Shown here one piece after another: positions 33,402 to 45,799 of a DNA stretch of 64,000 nt (position 1 is its first letter; the number at the start of each line of letters is the position of its first letter). This DNA is from Trematomus loennbergii. Taxonomy: Eukaryota; Chordata; Actinopteri; Perciformes; Nototheniidae. The DNA is taken from NCBI GenBank assembly GCA_012861695.1, contig JAAOOA010000124.1, forward strand, positions 32,501 through 96,500, given 5' to 3'. The translations under genes were made by a program, and so were the position numbers. The notes under the pieces are model-generated. The model ran no database searches. It had not been told where the DNA came from and saw nothing but the letters and a program-made list of their open reading frames with translations.

Positions 33402-34655
33402 GTGAAGATAGCTGACAAGTGCAGCCAGGATAAGAACCCCAATCGTCCCCTCGACAGGTGGCAGGATAAACTCAATGAAGAACAGCGCCAAGCTCTGAGT
33501 AATATGTTTCTGTTGGCCTCTCACAAAGCCAAACATGCACGTCCTATGCGTTCATATGAGGTTCATTGCGCTTCTCAAGAGGCTTGAAGTTAATGTTGGG
33601 ACTGCTTATCATTCGAGAGAAGAAGGATCCCGCATCATGGAGACCATCGCACAGGCAATCACTTCAGAGATGTATGAAAAATTGAAGGCAGCTGAATGTT
33701 GGGGTGTGCTTTTTGATGGATCAGAAGACATAACAAAAGTGGAGCAGGAAATGATGTACATTGTGTCTGTGGGTAGCAAGGAAGAGTTTAGTTCAGATTT
33801 CCTTGGGTCAATTAATTTGGGTGTGAAACGAACGGCACAGGACATAACAGACGGGCTTGACACTGGAAACATTTTACAGTTCACCTCCCTCAAGTTCCAG
33901 CAAGATAATTTGACTATTGGTGAATGCAAGGATGAGCTCATGGTAGCTATTGGACAGCTGACACTTCTGCTTGACAGTGAAGGCAAGTACAGGAAAGAGA
34001 CTGTTTCAAATGCTGATTCTGACAGGGACAAGGTTGGTATTGGAGAGGTCTAATTCAGGAGTTTGAAAGCAGATATGAATCCCTCAAGTCATGTGATCCA
34101 TTTTTAATGTTTGATCCTTCAACTTGGCCTAAAGAAAAAAAGACCTCCACAGTTTTGGCAACACAACACTGACTGACATTCTTCAGAAATATGAGGCCAT
34201 CCTGTCTATCGACAGAGACTCCACTGTAAGAGAATGGATGCTTTTAAAGCAAGCAGGAAAACGTTTGGCAGCGTTCTCTGTGTATGACTTGGTCAACATA
34301 GTGAAGACAAGCAATCCAGAAAGATACTCCAACATTCAGAAAGTCCTGCTGTTGTCCCTTACACTGCCCTTGAGCAGTGCTTCATGTGAGAGGGGATGTT
34401 CACATCTTAATTAATAAAAGCAAGTTCAGATCCTGCCTGTCAGACTCTCGCCTCTCATCCCTGATGCACATCCATTTGTCTAAGATGACAACAGAGACTT
34501 TCGACCCAAAACCAGCTGTTGACTTGTGGATGCAAGCAGCTAATCGCAGACTCAACCAGAGAGAAAGAAGTAGGCCTACATCATCAGCTACCATGTCTGA
34601 CAGAGAGGAAGACAGTGAGGAGAACAGTCAGGAGGGTAGTGATGACAGCTTGTAG
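33402..34655 (+). pseudogene. hAT transposase-like gene, broken and internally deleted
   Basis: Fragments in several frames resemble the KIAA1586/ZNF862-like branch of hAT transposase-derived proteins. The N-terminal part (33402-34053) has CWGVLFDGSEDITKVEQEMM, like the DUF4371 region where hAT proteins carry a catalytic Asp. The 33402 frame stops and changes near 33580. The region 34060-34340 has stops in each frame tried but still reads like hAT sequence. The end (34345-34655) contains the dimerisation motif around SLTLPLSSASCERG, then SCLSDSRLSSLMHIHLSK and an acidic tail (SDREEDSEENSQEGSDD). The core between the two parts is much shorter than in intact hAT transposases. It could be a decayed transposon or a pseudogene of a domesticated one. 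Confidence 0.68.
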
Positions 34656-34659
34656 GATT

Positions 34660-35940
34660 ACTGGTCGCTAATGTTGTCTTGTGTTCACCTCTGCATGTGG
34701 GTTCTGTGTTCACCTCTGCATGTGTGTTCAGTGCCGTGTGTGTGGCAAATAAAGTCAAGACCCCCTCAAAAGGTACGGTTTATTTAATTTTAAGGATGAG
34801 CACCAAGCAACATCTCCAGGTGCTCCTTTGAGAACCAGGGCAAAAAAGTTATGTGCACCCCTGCACATAAGTGATATTGCACAACAGATGTGTTATAGTT
34901 TTTGTCTTTGTTGTTAAATGTACTAGTGTCCTTCAGCTTCTAAAAATATACTATAAATCATATTGCTGCTTTGGTGTTTGAATTTAGTTTAAGAATCTTG
35001 GTCTTTTATTGCTAACGATGGTTGGATTATAAAATATGTGTTCGCTGATGGTTGACAATTCTGTTGTCTGTTTGTACAGTAATAATCATCCACTCAGAGG
35101 TCGAGGTTTATGTGCCAAGCTATACATCTACACCACTGTTTGAATTAAATTATGTTCTGCTTATTCTCTGTTTCCAGATATGTCCGCTGTCTCCTCCTAT
35201 TTTATCCTCTTGTTCCTGAGAGCATGTCACTCGCTCTTCAAGGATCCTTCATATCAGGATACTATTTAAAGGCCCTTGACTCTGCACCCTGGTATTACCT
35301 GTTGCAATCTCCTCATTTACTTTCAGCCGCAGATTCCTCTCTCACAAATCAATATGGAGGAGGACTATAGGTCACATGAAGGAAATGAATGGCAGAAAAA
35401 ATAATCCCAATCTATCATCCATTTCACAGGATCCCTTCCAAACCCAAATATTCGCCCAAACAAACAGATTAATTTATTGTTTTTGTGGCTCCTGAATGAC
35501 CTCATTAGCGAATGCATGACGGTCAGCGTCTGAAGGCACAGGCAGCATTTACCTTTGCATCTGTTAGTGGAAAGGCCTGTCAGAGGGAGGATATTGGAAC
35601 TGATTACAGACACTATGATCATGAGTATCAGTGGTCACACCTTATGAAGTGATGCCAGGAAACACTTTCCCTCCGGATATGAAGCACATGATGAAACTTT
35701 ATTCATGTATTGTCTTTTCCTCCACTAATGAAGTGCATACTTTAGCATTGGATAAAGCTAATTTGCCCTCTTCACAAGCAAACATGAGAACTGACTGAAT
35801 AATTTATAACTATAACAACTGTAGAATACATGAATTGGTAATCAGTTTGTACGATTATCCATTTACTTTGAAAACATCAATTTATTGGAGAAAAAAAATG
35901 TGAACAGTATGTTTTTAACAGTTGATTACCCTGAACTTTA
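34660..35940. other. Unassigned non-coding stretch
   Basis: No gene or repeat recognised. Confidence 0.4.
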
Positions 35941-35959
35941 AGTATAATTCAACTGAAAA

Positions 35960-36102
35960 ACCCCACAAAAAAAAAATTCATTTGAAAAAAAGTAATAATA
36001 ATAATACAAAAATTATCGTTTTATTTCGATTACGTTGTTTTCGTAATCGTTGCAAGCCATAATCGTAATTGCGATTAAAATACGATTAATTGAGCAGCCC
36101 TA
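35960..36102 (-). repeat. hAT-type terminal fragment
   Basis: On minus it begins near TAGGGCTGCTCAATTAATCG and runs into AATCGCAATTACGATTATGG. Such an AATCG-rich end is typical of a fish hAT family, from memory. No partner was seen. Confidence 0.5.
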
Positions 36103-36104
36103 TA

Positions 36105-37290
36105 ATGCAAGGCTCATCCCTGTACCAGTGTGATGGGGCTGACAATCTGATGATGTGCCCTTCATGGATGAGGCTTATGGAATTCTCTTGTATGTGGCAT
36201 TTACTTCCATTAACTATAATAGACTACCGTTGTGTCATATAGATATTCAAAGGGTGTCTTCTTCCACTGGAGAACTCAAGCCATTGTCAACCTGGATCCT
36301 ATTTTCCGAAAAATCCCATTCAAATCTGACTAAAAGGTCATCATGCCCTTCACTTCATTGCTTCTCTAGACATTCCGGAATACTGTCTAATAAAGGACTT
36401 CCAATAAACCTGCATTCACATGGGTTAAAGGCAGAAATCAGCTACAGTCACACAGCACAGGCTTAGTCTCATTAGCATCAATAAAGTTGGATCTAATTAG
36501 TTAGAGTAATGGACAGTAAACCAACATGCATTAGTGCTAATGCCTTTCAACATGCCATTCTCTGTAAATCCCTACGCCTACACATTCTTTAAAACCCAAG
36601 ACCAAATTCCACTTCAAGACTTGTTCTGCTGCAACACTGTAAGAATTCAACACGATCAAAAGCCTGCACTAAACTGAAAATCATCTCTAAACGAATAAAG
36701 GTTTATTAGGAGGCCAGGGCATATTCTGTTTTATTTTTAATTGCAAAAGCTGCCAATCCATTCATTGCTTTAGCAATAAAGTATGGCAGGTTATAGAAGG
36801 GTTCTGTGATATACAAGTTTAATAAGACAAACGTTTGGGATCAGTCGGAGATGGGGACATGGTTGGAAAGTAGAGACAAGTTTCAAAATGACAGTTTAAA
36901 CTTAGGAAACACTTGTTTCCTGAGTTTGATGGTAATATCTGAACTTAGATCAAACCAGAGTTCAGGGAACAAAATGAACAATTCAATGATTTCAGTTTGA
37001 ACTGACAGCAATTACTATGCCCTTTCCCATTTACTGAGATGACACTGTGGAGGCATATCAAATAACCAGGGACCTTACACTTCTCCTCAGCCCATTAGGT
37101 AATTGGTGCTGATAGTTGGGGAATTCCACTGACATTGCTGTGCAGAGAGATACAATTCATGGAGGTGCTCAGGTAATAATTACAATCATTGAGCCTCCCC
37201 AATGATAGTGAAGCCATTTGGAAATGGCTTGTTGTACTACAGCCAACTGACTGTCACGAGATATTTCAAATGAGTCCAGCCACTACTTCT
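36105..37290. other. Unassigned non-coding stretch
   Basis: Nothing recognised. Confidence 0.4.
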
Positions 37291-37513
37291 ATAGGCGCGT
37301 TCACACCGGAGTACTTTGGAGTACTTTTCCCACAATAGTTCATCAGAACTACGATATATTTGCGTTCACACCAAAAAGCCCCAGGAACTAAAGTAGTTCA
37401 AATTAGTTCGTCCGACCCGCTTTTCGGGGGAGAAAATAGTTCGTACGTCTGATTGGCTGTGCGGAATGCAAACCACGCCCGTTTGACTCTGAATTTTTTT
37501 TTGTAAGCGGCCA

Positions 37514-37746
37514 TTGTATTTGCTCGCTTTGGCCAGTGCACCCGAAGAGATTACTTTTGTGAAAGCAGTTATTATAGCAACACTAAATAAATCATCGGAG
37601 CGGTGGAGTGATGAGGATGTGTCGGCGCTTCTGGCGATTTACTCGGAGGACGCGAAGCGCCGCATTCAGAAGCTTCTACTGAATGCAGTTTCCGTGGCTC
37701 AGCAAAGTTAGCAGACCTGGCAAGTCATGTCGGGACGACTACGAAG
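37514..37746 (+). pseudogene. Myb/SANT-like exon of Harbinger
   Basis: SERWSDEDVSALLAIYSEDA resembles the first helix of the trihelix/Myb-like domain in the second Harbinger protein, which helps carry the transposase to the transposon ends. After about 37680 the reading continues in another frame (AKLADLASHVGTTTK), ending near a GTAAAATA donor at 37747. One frame break is likely. Confidence 0.6.
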
Positions 37747-38318
37747 GTAAAATAAAATACAGGCACTGCACTGTTTTAATCTGCACAATACTGGTCTTAG
37801 ATGTACTTTTATTTGCTCAGTAGATCGAGCTAGCCATGCTAGAACTTGTTATCATAGGTCCAAGCTGGCTAACAACATCTAGCTAGCTAGCTATTCTCAG
37901 CCATGCCCGCTATGAACACGTTTTGACTTGTGAATAAGTGTGCAATGTTCTGTAATTTGCTTCACTAACTCATGGCACTAATCGTGTGTTTCAGGCGAGG
38001 TGTTTCTCTCAGGATTAGAAACTAGTTTTCCCCTCCGGGATAAAACGATAATATAACGTTAGCAATTAGCATGCTAGCTGGACATAATGCTACCTCTAAC
38101 ATGGTAGTTGCTATAATTTCAAGTCATTTGCAACATTCATTCTACATGTTAATGGTAAAAGCTTAAACAGTTGATTACCTGTATGCCACAAAGACTGATG
38201 TTCTAATATTTTTGCACATTTAAGTAGAAATGTAATTGAAATTCTATTTATTTTTCCTTTTTTTTATTGATTGTTATAATTGTACTCAGCCATGTTATGT
38301 TAGATGTCAATCCACTTA

Positions 38319-39081
38319 TGGCGCGTTTCCACTACACGGCCTCGCTCGGCTTCGCTCGGTATGGCTAGGCCTCGTTAGGACTGGCTCACTTTATGGCGCA
38401 TTTCCATTACAGTTTAGGAACTGGGGTAGTATCTATAGTAACGCAGTGTAGGCGGAGCCGTGACGTCATCTTCAATGAGAACCCCAGAAAAACAACACAG
38501 CCGTTAGCTGTTAGCACTCAGAGCTCACAGCTCCTCATATATGTTCAGAAACTAGACAAAAGTTAAACAAGTACAAACCACACTGCCTGTGTCATGGCGA
38601 ATACAGTCGCTGCTTTATTTATGTCTGTATAGGCCGTTGTTGTGAGTGTGGACGGTCGGAGCATATACTGCGTTAGCTTAGCCAATCTCCATTTAGAAAA
38701 CACACATTTTAAAAGGTTTTTCGCCTGCCGTCTGTCTGCAGACTTGACAAAGCATTAATTCATGGTTTTTACTAACCGGTATCAGTATGTTGTTACTTCG
38801 GCATTATTTTGAAACGTGTATTACAATTAAATCACGGTCAAATATGTCCATCTTGTTGTAGTTGTAGCCCCCTTGCCAGCGATGCTCTCTCTAGTTTAGC
38901 ATACTCAGCCCGACTCAGCCTCGTTGTCTCTGGCCCTAGACCCACGATTTTATGAGGACAGAAAAACTGTGAATTAGGACCCGCCGGCCGGTACTAGGCC
39001 AAGTGGAAACGCAACCAAAGACGGGCCACTGACGTCACAGCCCTCTTAAACCGTGCTCCGCGCTGTAGTGGAAACGCGCCA
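38319..39081. mobile_element. Harbinger-type MITE, copy 2 (inverted)
   Basis: TGGCGCGTTTCCACTACACG on the left and TGGCGCGTTTCCACTACAGC on minus at the right. TTA lies at 38316-38318 and 39082-39084. It is the reverse complement of 11701-12465 with few differences. It sits inside the larger Harbinger relic. Confidence 0.9.
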
Positions 39082-39370
39082 TTACACTGTAACTACTCTG
39101 GCCTTGAAAGAAGGTTACACATCTAACTGATGTCCACTAATCCCTATAAAACAAAGTTCAAGCATACATTAAGCACAAAACAATAAATAAGGGCACTTTG
39201 ATATTTATTTTTTATTTGATATTATTTGATCCGATCTTATACTTTACACCTGCATTTTGTACACTGTCCCTGCCTGCACCATGTCCAATGTTGGACAATG
39301 TTGTGTCGCTGGGCAAGACACTTCACCCCAAATTGCCTACACCTGGGACAGTTAATTTTGTATTATTGTG

Positions 39371-39376
<6 letters not shown>

Positions 39377-39406
<30 letters not shown>

Positions 39407-39511
39407 ACTGTTATTAATACTGACACCTAACTTTGCACTAAGGTGTGTCTGCTGCTGAGCCTACCTATTGTTATTATATATATATATATTATATATATAT
39501 ATATATATTGC
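39377..39511. repeat. TA microsatellites
   Basis: Two (TA)n tracts at about 39374-39402 and 39475-39510, separated by a duplicated TGCCACTGTTATTA segment. Confidence 0.95.
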
Positions 39512-39869
39512 CACTGTTATTATATTGTTTTGATACTACTGACACTTATTGATCTGCTGCTGATAAAAAAAAGAGAACCTACATGCACAGCACTAGCATC
39601 ATGACTGTCTTTGTTTAAACCAGCAGCAGTGCAGCGGTACACAGACTAACCTGTGTGTGTGTAACATAGTTCTTCAGGTGTGTATGCTTAACATGTATGT
39701 ATTTATCACAGGAAAGATGGTATACAAAAGCTTTTTAAAGAGCTTTCAACCTCATCCCATTGTCTTTAACACATTTAACATAATAATATACTCATATTAA
39801 TATACAAATATACAGTATGAGTACTGTTTTGATACTGACATTTAATCTTTGCACTAAGGTGTGTCTGCA

Positions 39870-40627
39870 CTATTGTAATTGTGTCTGTTGACTGTGGTAA
39901 ATAAAAGAGAGAACCAAATGCACTGTACAAAAGATCAGCTTTATTGTCAATTTACATAAGGGCTGTGCGCGTGTCTTGCCCCGCGGCGATTTTTTTAGGT
40001 TGCGTCTCCCCAACGTTGCTTCCAGGCGAATACAGAGGAGTTGAAAAGAGCCCTTGGACATTCGGAAATCTTTGATCCACTGCACATTGGTGCACGTTGG
40101 CACCACCTTCTCCCACCAGGCCGATGTTCTATTGTTCACCCAGAGAGAGCACGGGACACGACGCGTTCCGTAGTATTCGCATATCTGGAACACATACAAA
40201 GACACAAATTAGCCCTACATAACTCCATAAATCCTACATTAGATAGTATTAATGTGATTTAATGAACGTACCATTGCTGTTCTTTGGCGTGATAACGGTC
40301 ATCATGCTCAGCTGTCCTACGGTGAAACATGTCCATAGCGTGTGCTTTTCGTGGTCCAATCCTTTTGTTAAGGCTTCTTAACCGCCTTCGCCTCCGACTC
40401 AGCATTTCTATTGCATTTGAATGGTCGATCTGTATTTGTATTTGTGGCTGAGTTATTGGCTTAAATAACTCAGTTACGAAGCTGTATAACACGACCACCA
40501 AAACGTCAACTCCATACCGTGTCTGAGGTCGGAAGGTAAACAGAAGCATACAGCGGAAGCGGAAGTTTTTTTCTTCTTCTTCTCTCGGTTTTTTGGCGAA
40601 TTGCAACTTTAAGGTGCATACCGCCAC
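39870..40627 (-). pseudogene. HARBI1-like transposase N-terminal exons
   Basis: Two blocks. 40259-40627 contains MLSRRRRRLRSLNKRIGPRK, a basic N-terminal region, and a GT donor (GGTACGTT) after the codons for QQW. 39870-40205 follows a TTCCAG acceptor and contains WIKDFRMSKGSFQLLCIRLE, typical of the HARBI1 helix-turn-helix region before the DDE core. The catalytic core is not found beyond 39870. The two exons do not join in one clear frame, so a base has probably been lost. Confidence 0.65.
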
Positions 40628-40840
40628 CTACTGTACTCGCCGTGAAGTTGTTTGCGGCCTGCCAGTAAACCCAAAGCAGAAGAAGAAGAAGTGACGTCAG
40701 CGGCTCATTTGCCTAATCCACCCCCAGGAACTCATTTTGGTGTGAACGTGATCTGCTTTAGTTCATCAGAACTAAAAGAGCTCTCATGAACTAAAGTTCT
40801 CATGAACTACTGTGGGAAAAGTACTTGGTGTGAACGCCCC

Positions 40841-42390
40841 TCATGACCCTTAAGAATAAGTACCTGAGAGGAATCAAGAACCCGCTTTCAAAGCCTTTGT
40901 GGAGATGGTGCTTTAAAAATACTTATCAATCAAAAGCAATCAGACAGCGAGTTATTGAAAACACACTTTATTGGCTTCATATATATTTATTAGCATAATA
41001 AAGTGACGCAGAGATCTGCATTTAAAGGTAATGCTTTTTGCTGTGTGGTGGTTGGAAGTTAAGAAGGCGACACAGGACCACGAGTTGGTTACATTTGATT
41101 AAACAGGGACCGTTATGGTATCATGAATGATCACCTGACACCACCTAATAGCCTTCTTAGGGAGGCTACAATATTACGTACCAGTTTAAGTCAACAGGAG
41201 AAGAAGCAACCCTAGAAAAGCATGTGGCTAATTTCCCTGCTAGAAGAAGAGATGAGTTCCCTCAATGGACAGGGGCCATATTACCTCAACGCCCTCTCAA
41301 CGAAACTCATTCAGCACGCACACACTCACCTGCCTACCTGATAGAGAGCAGTAATGGCTGTCCTCTGCCCCTGCCTTCCCGCTGTGAATGTGTTAAAACA
41401 CACCACACTATAAAGCAGATGCGATTAATGAGTCTCTGACCAATGAGACGGGGAGAATAGACACTTACGGGCCAAGCCTCATCAGGGCTTGCCAGTGCTT
41501 CATCGCAAGCAGATAGAGGGCTTCAGGGAGGGGGGGCTTCCTGCTCTGGAGTGAACTATTGGATTATTTTATGTTGAGTTATGTTTGTATTTAACTGTAA
41601 GGAATATTTCTAAACTAGGATAGGTCTAGGACCTCAGTACATTCGGACACATTTGCATCTGCATTATTGGAAGTCTACCATCAGCATCCAGAACAGTCTT
41701 GGTGAATGTGGAGCTGTATGGATTTACGGCATTGTTCATTTTGGTGGAACTAAAAGTAAAGTTTGGCACTTGTATTAAAAGCCTTTCACTGAACTGTGAG
41801 TCACACAAGAATATCTGCTGCACATTTGAGGTCAGATGAGGCTAGGATGTTTTACATGCCCTTTGTCTGGTTCCACCACCCAGCACGATGTTATAATTAC
41901 AGACCAGCCCAGTCCAGGGTTATGCAAAAAACTAACATTAAATCTTCTTTCTTGATTTCAAAGACCAGGATGCCCTCCCACTTAGAGCCGAGCAGAGGAC
42001 CCAAACTGAATCACTTGCTGTGTATCCTCAGCTATTCTGTTGGATCTTCAGAGGACGCCGCTCGTCGCATATCTTCAGAGAACAAGAGAAAGATCTCCAG
42101 TGCTTTCTCCTTCGTTTTTCTGCGCAGCTCAACACCGTTGTTCAGACAATTAATGCCTAAATGGATAAGTATTACCTGCATGCTGATCAATCGCCTCAGT
42201 ATTCCACTGACCAATAACCCAATAGTAAACCAAGACACCCCCCAACCCCCTTCACCCACACCCCCTTCATTTTCAATTACACATTGCTAAATACGTGCAG
42301 CAGTGCTAGCTCCGAGCTGTGGCATCCATCACAGGCCAGCATGAAGATAAGGCTGATAACACTGCTGCAGCTGACACACACACACACACA
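40841..42390. other. Unassigned non-coding stretch
   Basis: Nothing gene-like that I can support. Confidence 0.4.
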
Positions 42391-42907
42391 CACACACTCC
42401 CTCTCTCACAGACACATCAAGAGAAGAGAGAGAGGGCGATCAAGAGAAGAGAGAGAGGGTGATCAAGAGAAGAGAGAGAGAGAGGGCGATCAAGAGAAGA
42501 GAGAGGGCAATCAAGAGTAGAGAGAGAGGGTGATCAAGAGGAGAGAGAGAGGGCGATCAAGAGGAGAGAGAGGGCGATCAAGAGGAGAGAGAGGGCGATC
42601 AAGAGGAGAGAGAGAGGGCGATCAAGAGAAGAAAGAGAGGGTGATCAAGAGAAGAAAGAGAGGGTGATCAAGAGAAGAGAGAGAGGGCGATCAAGAGGAG
42701 AGAGAGAGGGCAATCAAGAGTAGAGAGAGGGTGATCAAGAGGAGAGGGAGGGAGGGTGATCAAGAGGAGAGAGAGGGCGATCAAGAGGAGAGAGAGAGGG
42801 CGATCAAGAGGAGAGAGAGAGGGCGATCAAGAGAAGAGAGAGAGGGTGATAGAAGAGTGAGAGGGCGATCAAGAGAAGAGAGAGGGCGATCAAGAGAAGA
42901 GAGAGGG
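42376..42907. repeat. GA-rich minisatellite (GATCAAGAG units)
   Basis: Starts with a CA run, then more than 20 units of the form GAGAGAGGGCGATCAAGAGA, about 20-26 bases each, varying in AG number. The purine strand is the plus strand. Confidence 0.97.
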
Positions 42908-42928
42908 TAATGTAACCTAATGTAATGT

Positions 42929-43370
42929 ATAACTCCTATGAAAATGTTCAAAAAGTGCTAAAACTTCACATGTGTGCTAACAGTCCAGCCGTGAAGACAT
43001 CTACAGGACAGTTTTGAGATTTCTTCAAATGCCGTTGCCATGGCGACAGACCACTCGCCATGAAGCACGATGTCGCTGTAAGTCCAATGGACACGGTCCG
43101 ATCGTCCCCCAATCTTCACTTGTATATCACCGGTCCATGCCTCAACAGCTCTACGCCAAATCTGAGATCTCACCATATGCCGTTTCCATGGAAACGCAAG
43201 CATCCCTCGCCATAAAAGACGATGTCGCTATAACTCCTATGAAAATGTTCAAAAAGTGCTCAAACTTCACATGTGTGCTAACAGTCCAGCCGTGAAGACA
43301 TCTACTGGACAGTTTGAGATTTCTTCAAATGCCGTTGGCATGGCGACAGATCATTCACCATCAAGTTAGT
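42929..43370. repeat. Tandem repeat, period 301
   Basis: ATAACTCCTATGAAAATGTT begins at 42929 and again at 43230. The copies share GTGCTAACAGTCCAGCCGTG and CTTCAAATGCCGTTG. The second copy is partial. It looks like a piece of a longer satellite. Confidence 0.9.
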
Positions 43371-43622
43371 TCACAGGTTTGCAGTTCAAATATTCTGCTG
43401 CTTTTCCAAGCCTTTTTACTCTTTTCTTCTCTCATCACACATTCAAGCCCCCAGTGTTCATGTATCATTTCAATCTAAATTCTTCACTTACTTCTTACAC
43501 ATGACATTTCAGCATAAAGCATTCCCACTCGCAATTTCTTCAGGAATTGCATTCTCTAGTTAATACTAAAATCCATGGTAACTTGCTCGATAAGGGGATA
43601 ATTGGTCCACACAGTTTGTTCA

Positions 43623-44087
43623 TGTCAGGTTTGGGAAATAGGACCCAAGTGCAGTTAAAAATACAAAAAGGTTGTTATCAAAAGCTGAAGGCATAAAAAA
43701 CAAGAAACTAATAAACAGAAACAAAACCGGGGAACACGACAGACAGGAACAAACTTACAGACGGGAACAGGCAGGAGACATGGACAAGCATAGACGACAG
43801 GTAGCAGGGACATGAAATGACGACGAACAGACATGGAGCACAGGGGAAGACAAGACTAAATACACAGAAGGGTAATCACAGGACAAGACACAGCTGGACA
43901 GGGTAGGCAGACACAAGGGCAACAGGTGAACACAATGAGGCACAATCAGACACACCAGGGAAACTAACGACGGGAAGGCAAACACACGGAGTAGGATCAG
44001 ACGAGACACAAGGAGGAAAACATTTCAAAACAAAACAGGAAACCAGAGACAGAAAAAGACAAAACACAACACAGACAGATCGTGACA
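43623..44087 (-). repeat. 3' LTR of non-autonomous element
   Basis: 465 bases. Against the other LTR it lacks about 17 bases (GTGGCTTTATT region), including the AATAAA signal present there. Confidence 0.9.
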
Positions 44088-44100
44088 TTACCCCCCCTCA
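44088..44100 (-). promoter_or_regulatory. Polypurine tract of non-autonomous element
   Basis: On minus TGAGGGGGGGTAA directly before the LTR start TGTCACGATC, the position for plus-strand priming. Confidence 0.75.
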
Positions 44101-44509
44101 AGGGACGGATCCCAGACGTGCCAAAAAGTCCAAAAAAAGTCCAGCAGGGTGGGTGGAGGGGGTCTGGAGGACGGGTTTGGGCTGACAGCCCAGGGCACAG
44201 CGGAGGACCCGGAAGGGGTCTCGGGCGAACGGCCCGGGGGCAAGGCAGAGATCAAGGAGGGGGTCTCGGGCGGACGGCCCGGGGGCAAGGCAGAGTTAAA
44301 AAAAGGGCGAAGACCACAGCGGGCGAACTCAGGGGGCCGGGCATGAGAGCAAAGGCAGCGGCTGAAAGAATCAGGAGGTCGGGCTCGAGGGCGAAGGCCA
44401 CGGCTGGGGAAATCAGGGGGCCGGGCTCGAGGCGAAGGCCCCGGCACTCAGGGGGCCGGGCTCGAGGGCGAAGGCCACGGCTGGGGAAATCAGGGGCCGG
44501 GCTCGAGGG

Positions 44510-44890
44510 TGAACAAGAAGGCGGCGACGGGACAACCCCGGAGGACGAGCAGGAAGACGCCAACGGGACAGCTCCGGAGGCCAGGCAGGAAGGCGCCGAC
44601 GGGACAGCTCCGGAAGCCGGGCCGGAAGGCGCCGACGGGACAGCTCCGGAAGCCGGGCAGGAAGGCGCCGACGGGACAGCTCCGGAGGACGAGCAGGAAG
44701 GCGCCGACGGGACAGCTCCGGAGGACGAGCAGGAAGGCGCCGACGGGACAGCTCCGGAGGACGAGCAGGAAGGCGCCGACGGGACAGCTCCGGAGGACGA
44801 GCAGGAAGGCCCGACGGGACAGCTCCGGAGGACGAGCAGGAAGGCGCCGACGGGACAGCTCCGGAGGACGAGCAGGAAGGCGCCGACGGG
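44510..44890. repeat. 36-bp tandem array, first copy
   Basis: The unit GAGGACGAGCAGGAAGGCGC plus CGACGGGACAGCTCCG recurs about ten times. On minus it reads as a 12-residue repeat in any frame, for example SSSGAVPSAPSC. A second array is at 45800-46140. Confidence 0.95.
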
Positions 44891-45799
44891 ACCCCCAACA
44901 GAACAGGACACAGAGTCGGCAGGACCCCGGCGGGACAGGTGTCGGCGAGACCCCCAACAGGACAGGATCTGGTGTTGGCAGGAGACCCGGCGGAGCAGTA
45001 GTCGGCGGGACCCCCAACGGGACAGGACATGGGGTTGGCAGGACCCACAGCGGAACAGGTGTCGGCGGACCCCCAACGATACTGGACGTGGAGTTGGCAG
45101 GACCCTCAGCGGAAACCCCCAATGGGACAGGACATGGAGTTGGCAAGACCCCCGGCAGGAGAGTAGTCGGCGGGACCTCCAACAGCACAGGACATAGGGT
45201 TGGCAGGACCCCCGGCAGAAGAGTAGTCGGCGGGACCCCCAACGGGACAGGACATAGGATTGGCAAGACCCCCGGCAGAAGAGTAGTCGGCGGGACCCCC
45301 AATGGGACAGGACACGGAGTTGGCAAGACCCCGGCAGAAGAGTAGTCGGCGGGACCCCAGTCCAAAAAGTCCAAAAAAAAAGTCCAGCAGGGTGGGTGGA
45401 GGGGGTCTGGAGGACGGGTTTGGGCTGACAGCCCAGGGGCACAGCGGAGGACCGGAAGGGTCTCGGGCGGACGGCCCGGGGGCAAGGCAGAGATCAAGGA
45501 GGGGGTCTCGGGCGGACGGCCCGGGGGCAAGGCAGAGTTAAAAAGGGCGAAGACCACAGCGGGCGAACTCAGGGGGCCGGGCATGAGAGCAAAGGCAGCG
45601 GCTGAAAGAATCAGGAGGTCGGGCTCGAGGGCGAAGGCCACGGCTGGGGAAATCAGGGGGCCGGGCTCGAGGGCGAAGGCCCCGGCACTCAGGGGGCCGG
45701 GCTCGAGGGCGAAAACCGCAGCACTCAGGGGGCCGGGCTCGAGGGCGAAGGCCACGGCTGGGGAAATCAGGGGGCCGGGCTCGAGGGTGAACAAGAAGG

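Larger units (their letters stand above)
37294..40840. mobile_element. Decayed PIF/Harbinger transposon with nested MITE
   Basis: The left end GGCGCGTTCACACCGGAGTA and the right end on minus GGGGCGTTCACACCAAGTAC form inverted repeats. Both continue into ACTTTTCCCACA and AGTTCATCAGAACTA-like words. Inside are a Myb/SANT-like exon on plus and HARBI1-like transposase exons on minus, the two-gene set of Harbinger. A 763-bp MITE, TA repeats and a LINE-tail fragment (39285-39350) have entered. A TWA duplication is not clear at the edges. Confidence 0.78.

Noticed and set aside
40841..42300. Short open frames as host exons
   Set aside because: None has domain similarity or paired splice sites that I could support.
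42376..42907. CRISPR-like array
   Set aside because: Repeats are contiguous with no unique spacers and the host is a eukaryote; it is a minisatellite.
44082..45197. 371-codon plus-strand frame in the LTR element
   Set aside because: The tandem repeats stay open in several frames on both strands. The minus strand has the LTR-adjacent ATG and the polypurine tract, so minus is the coding direction.
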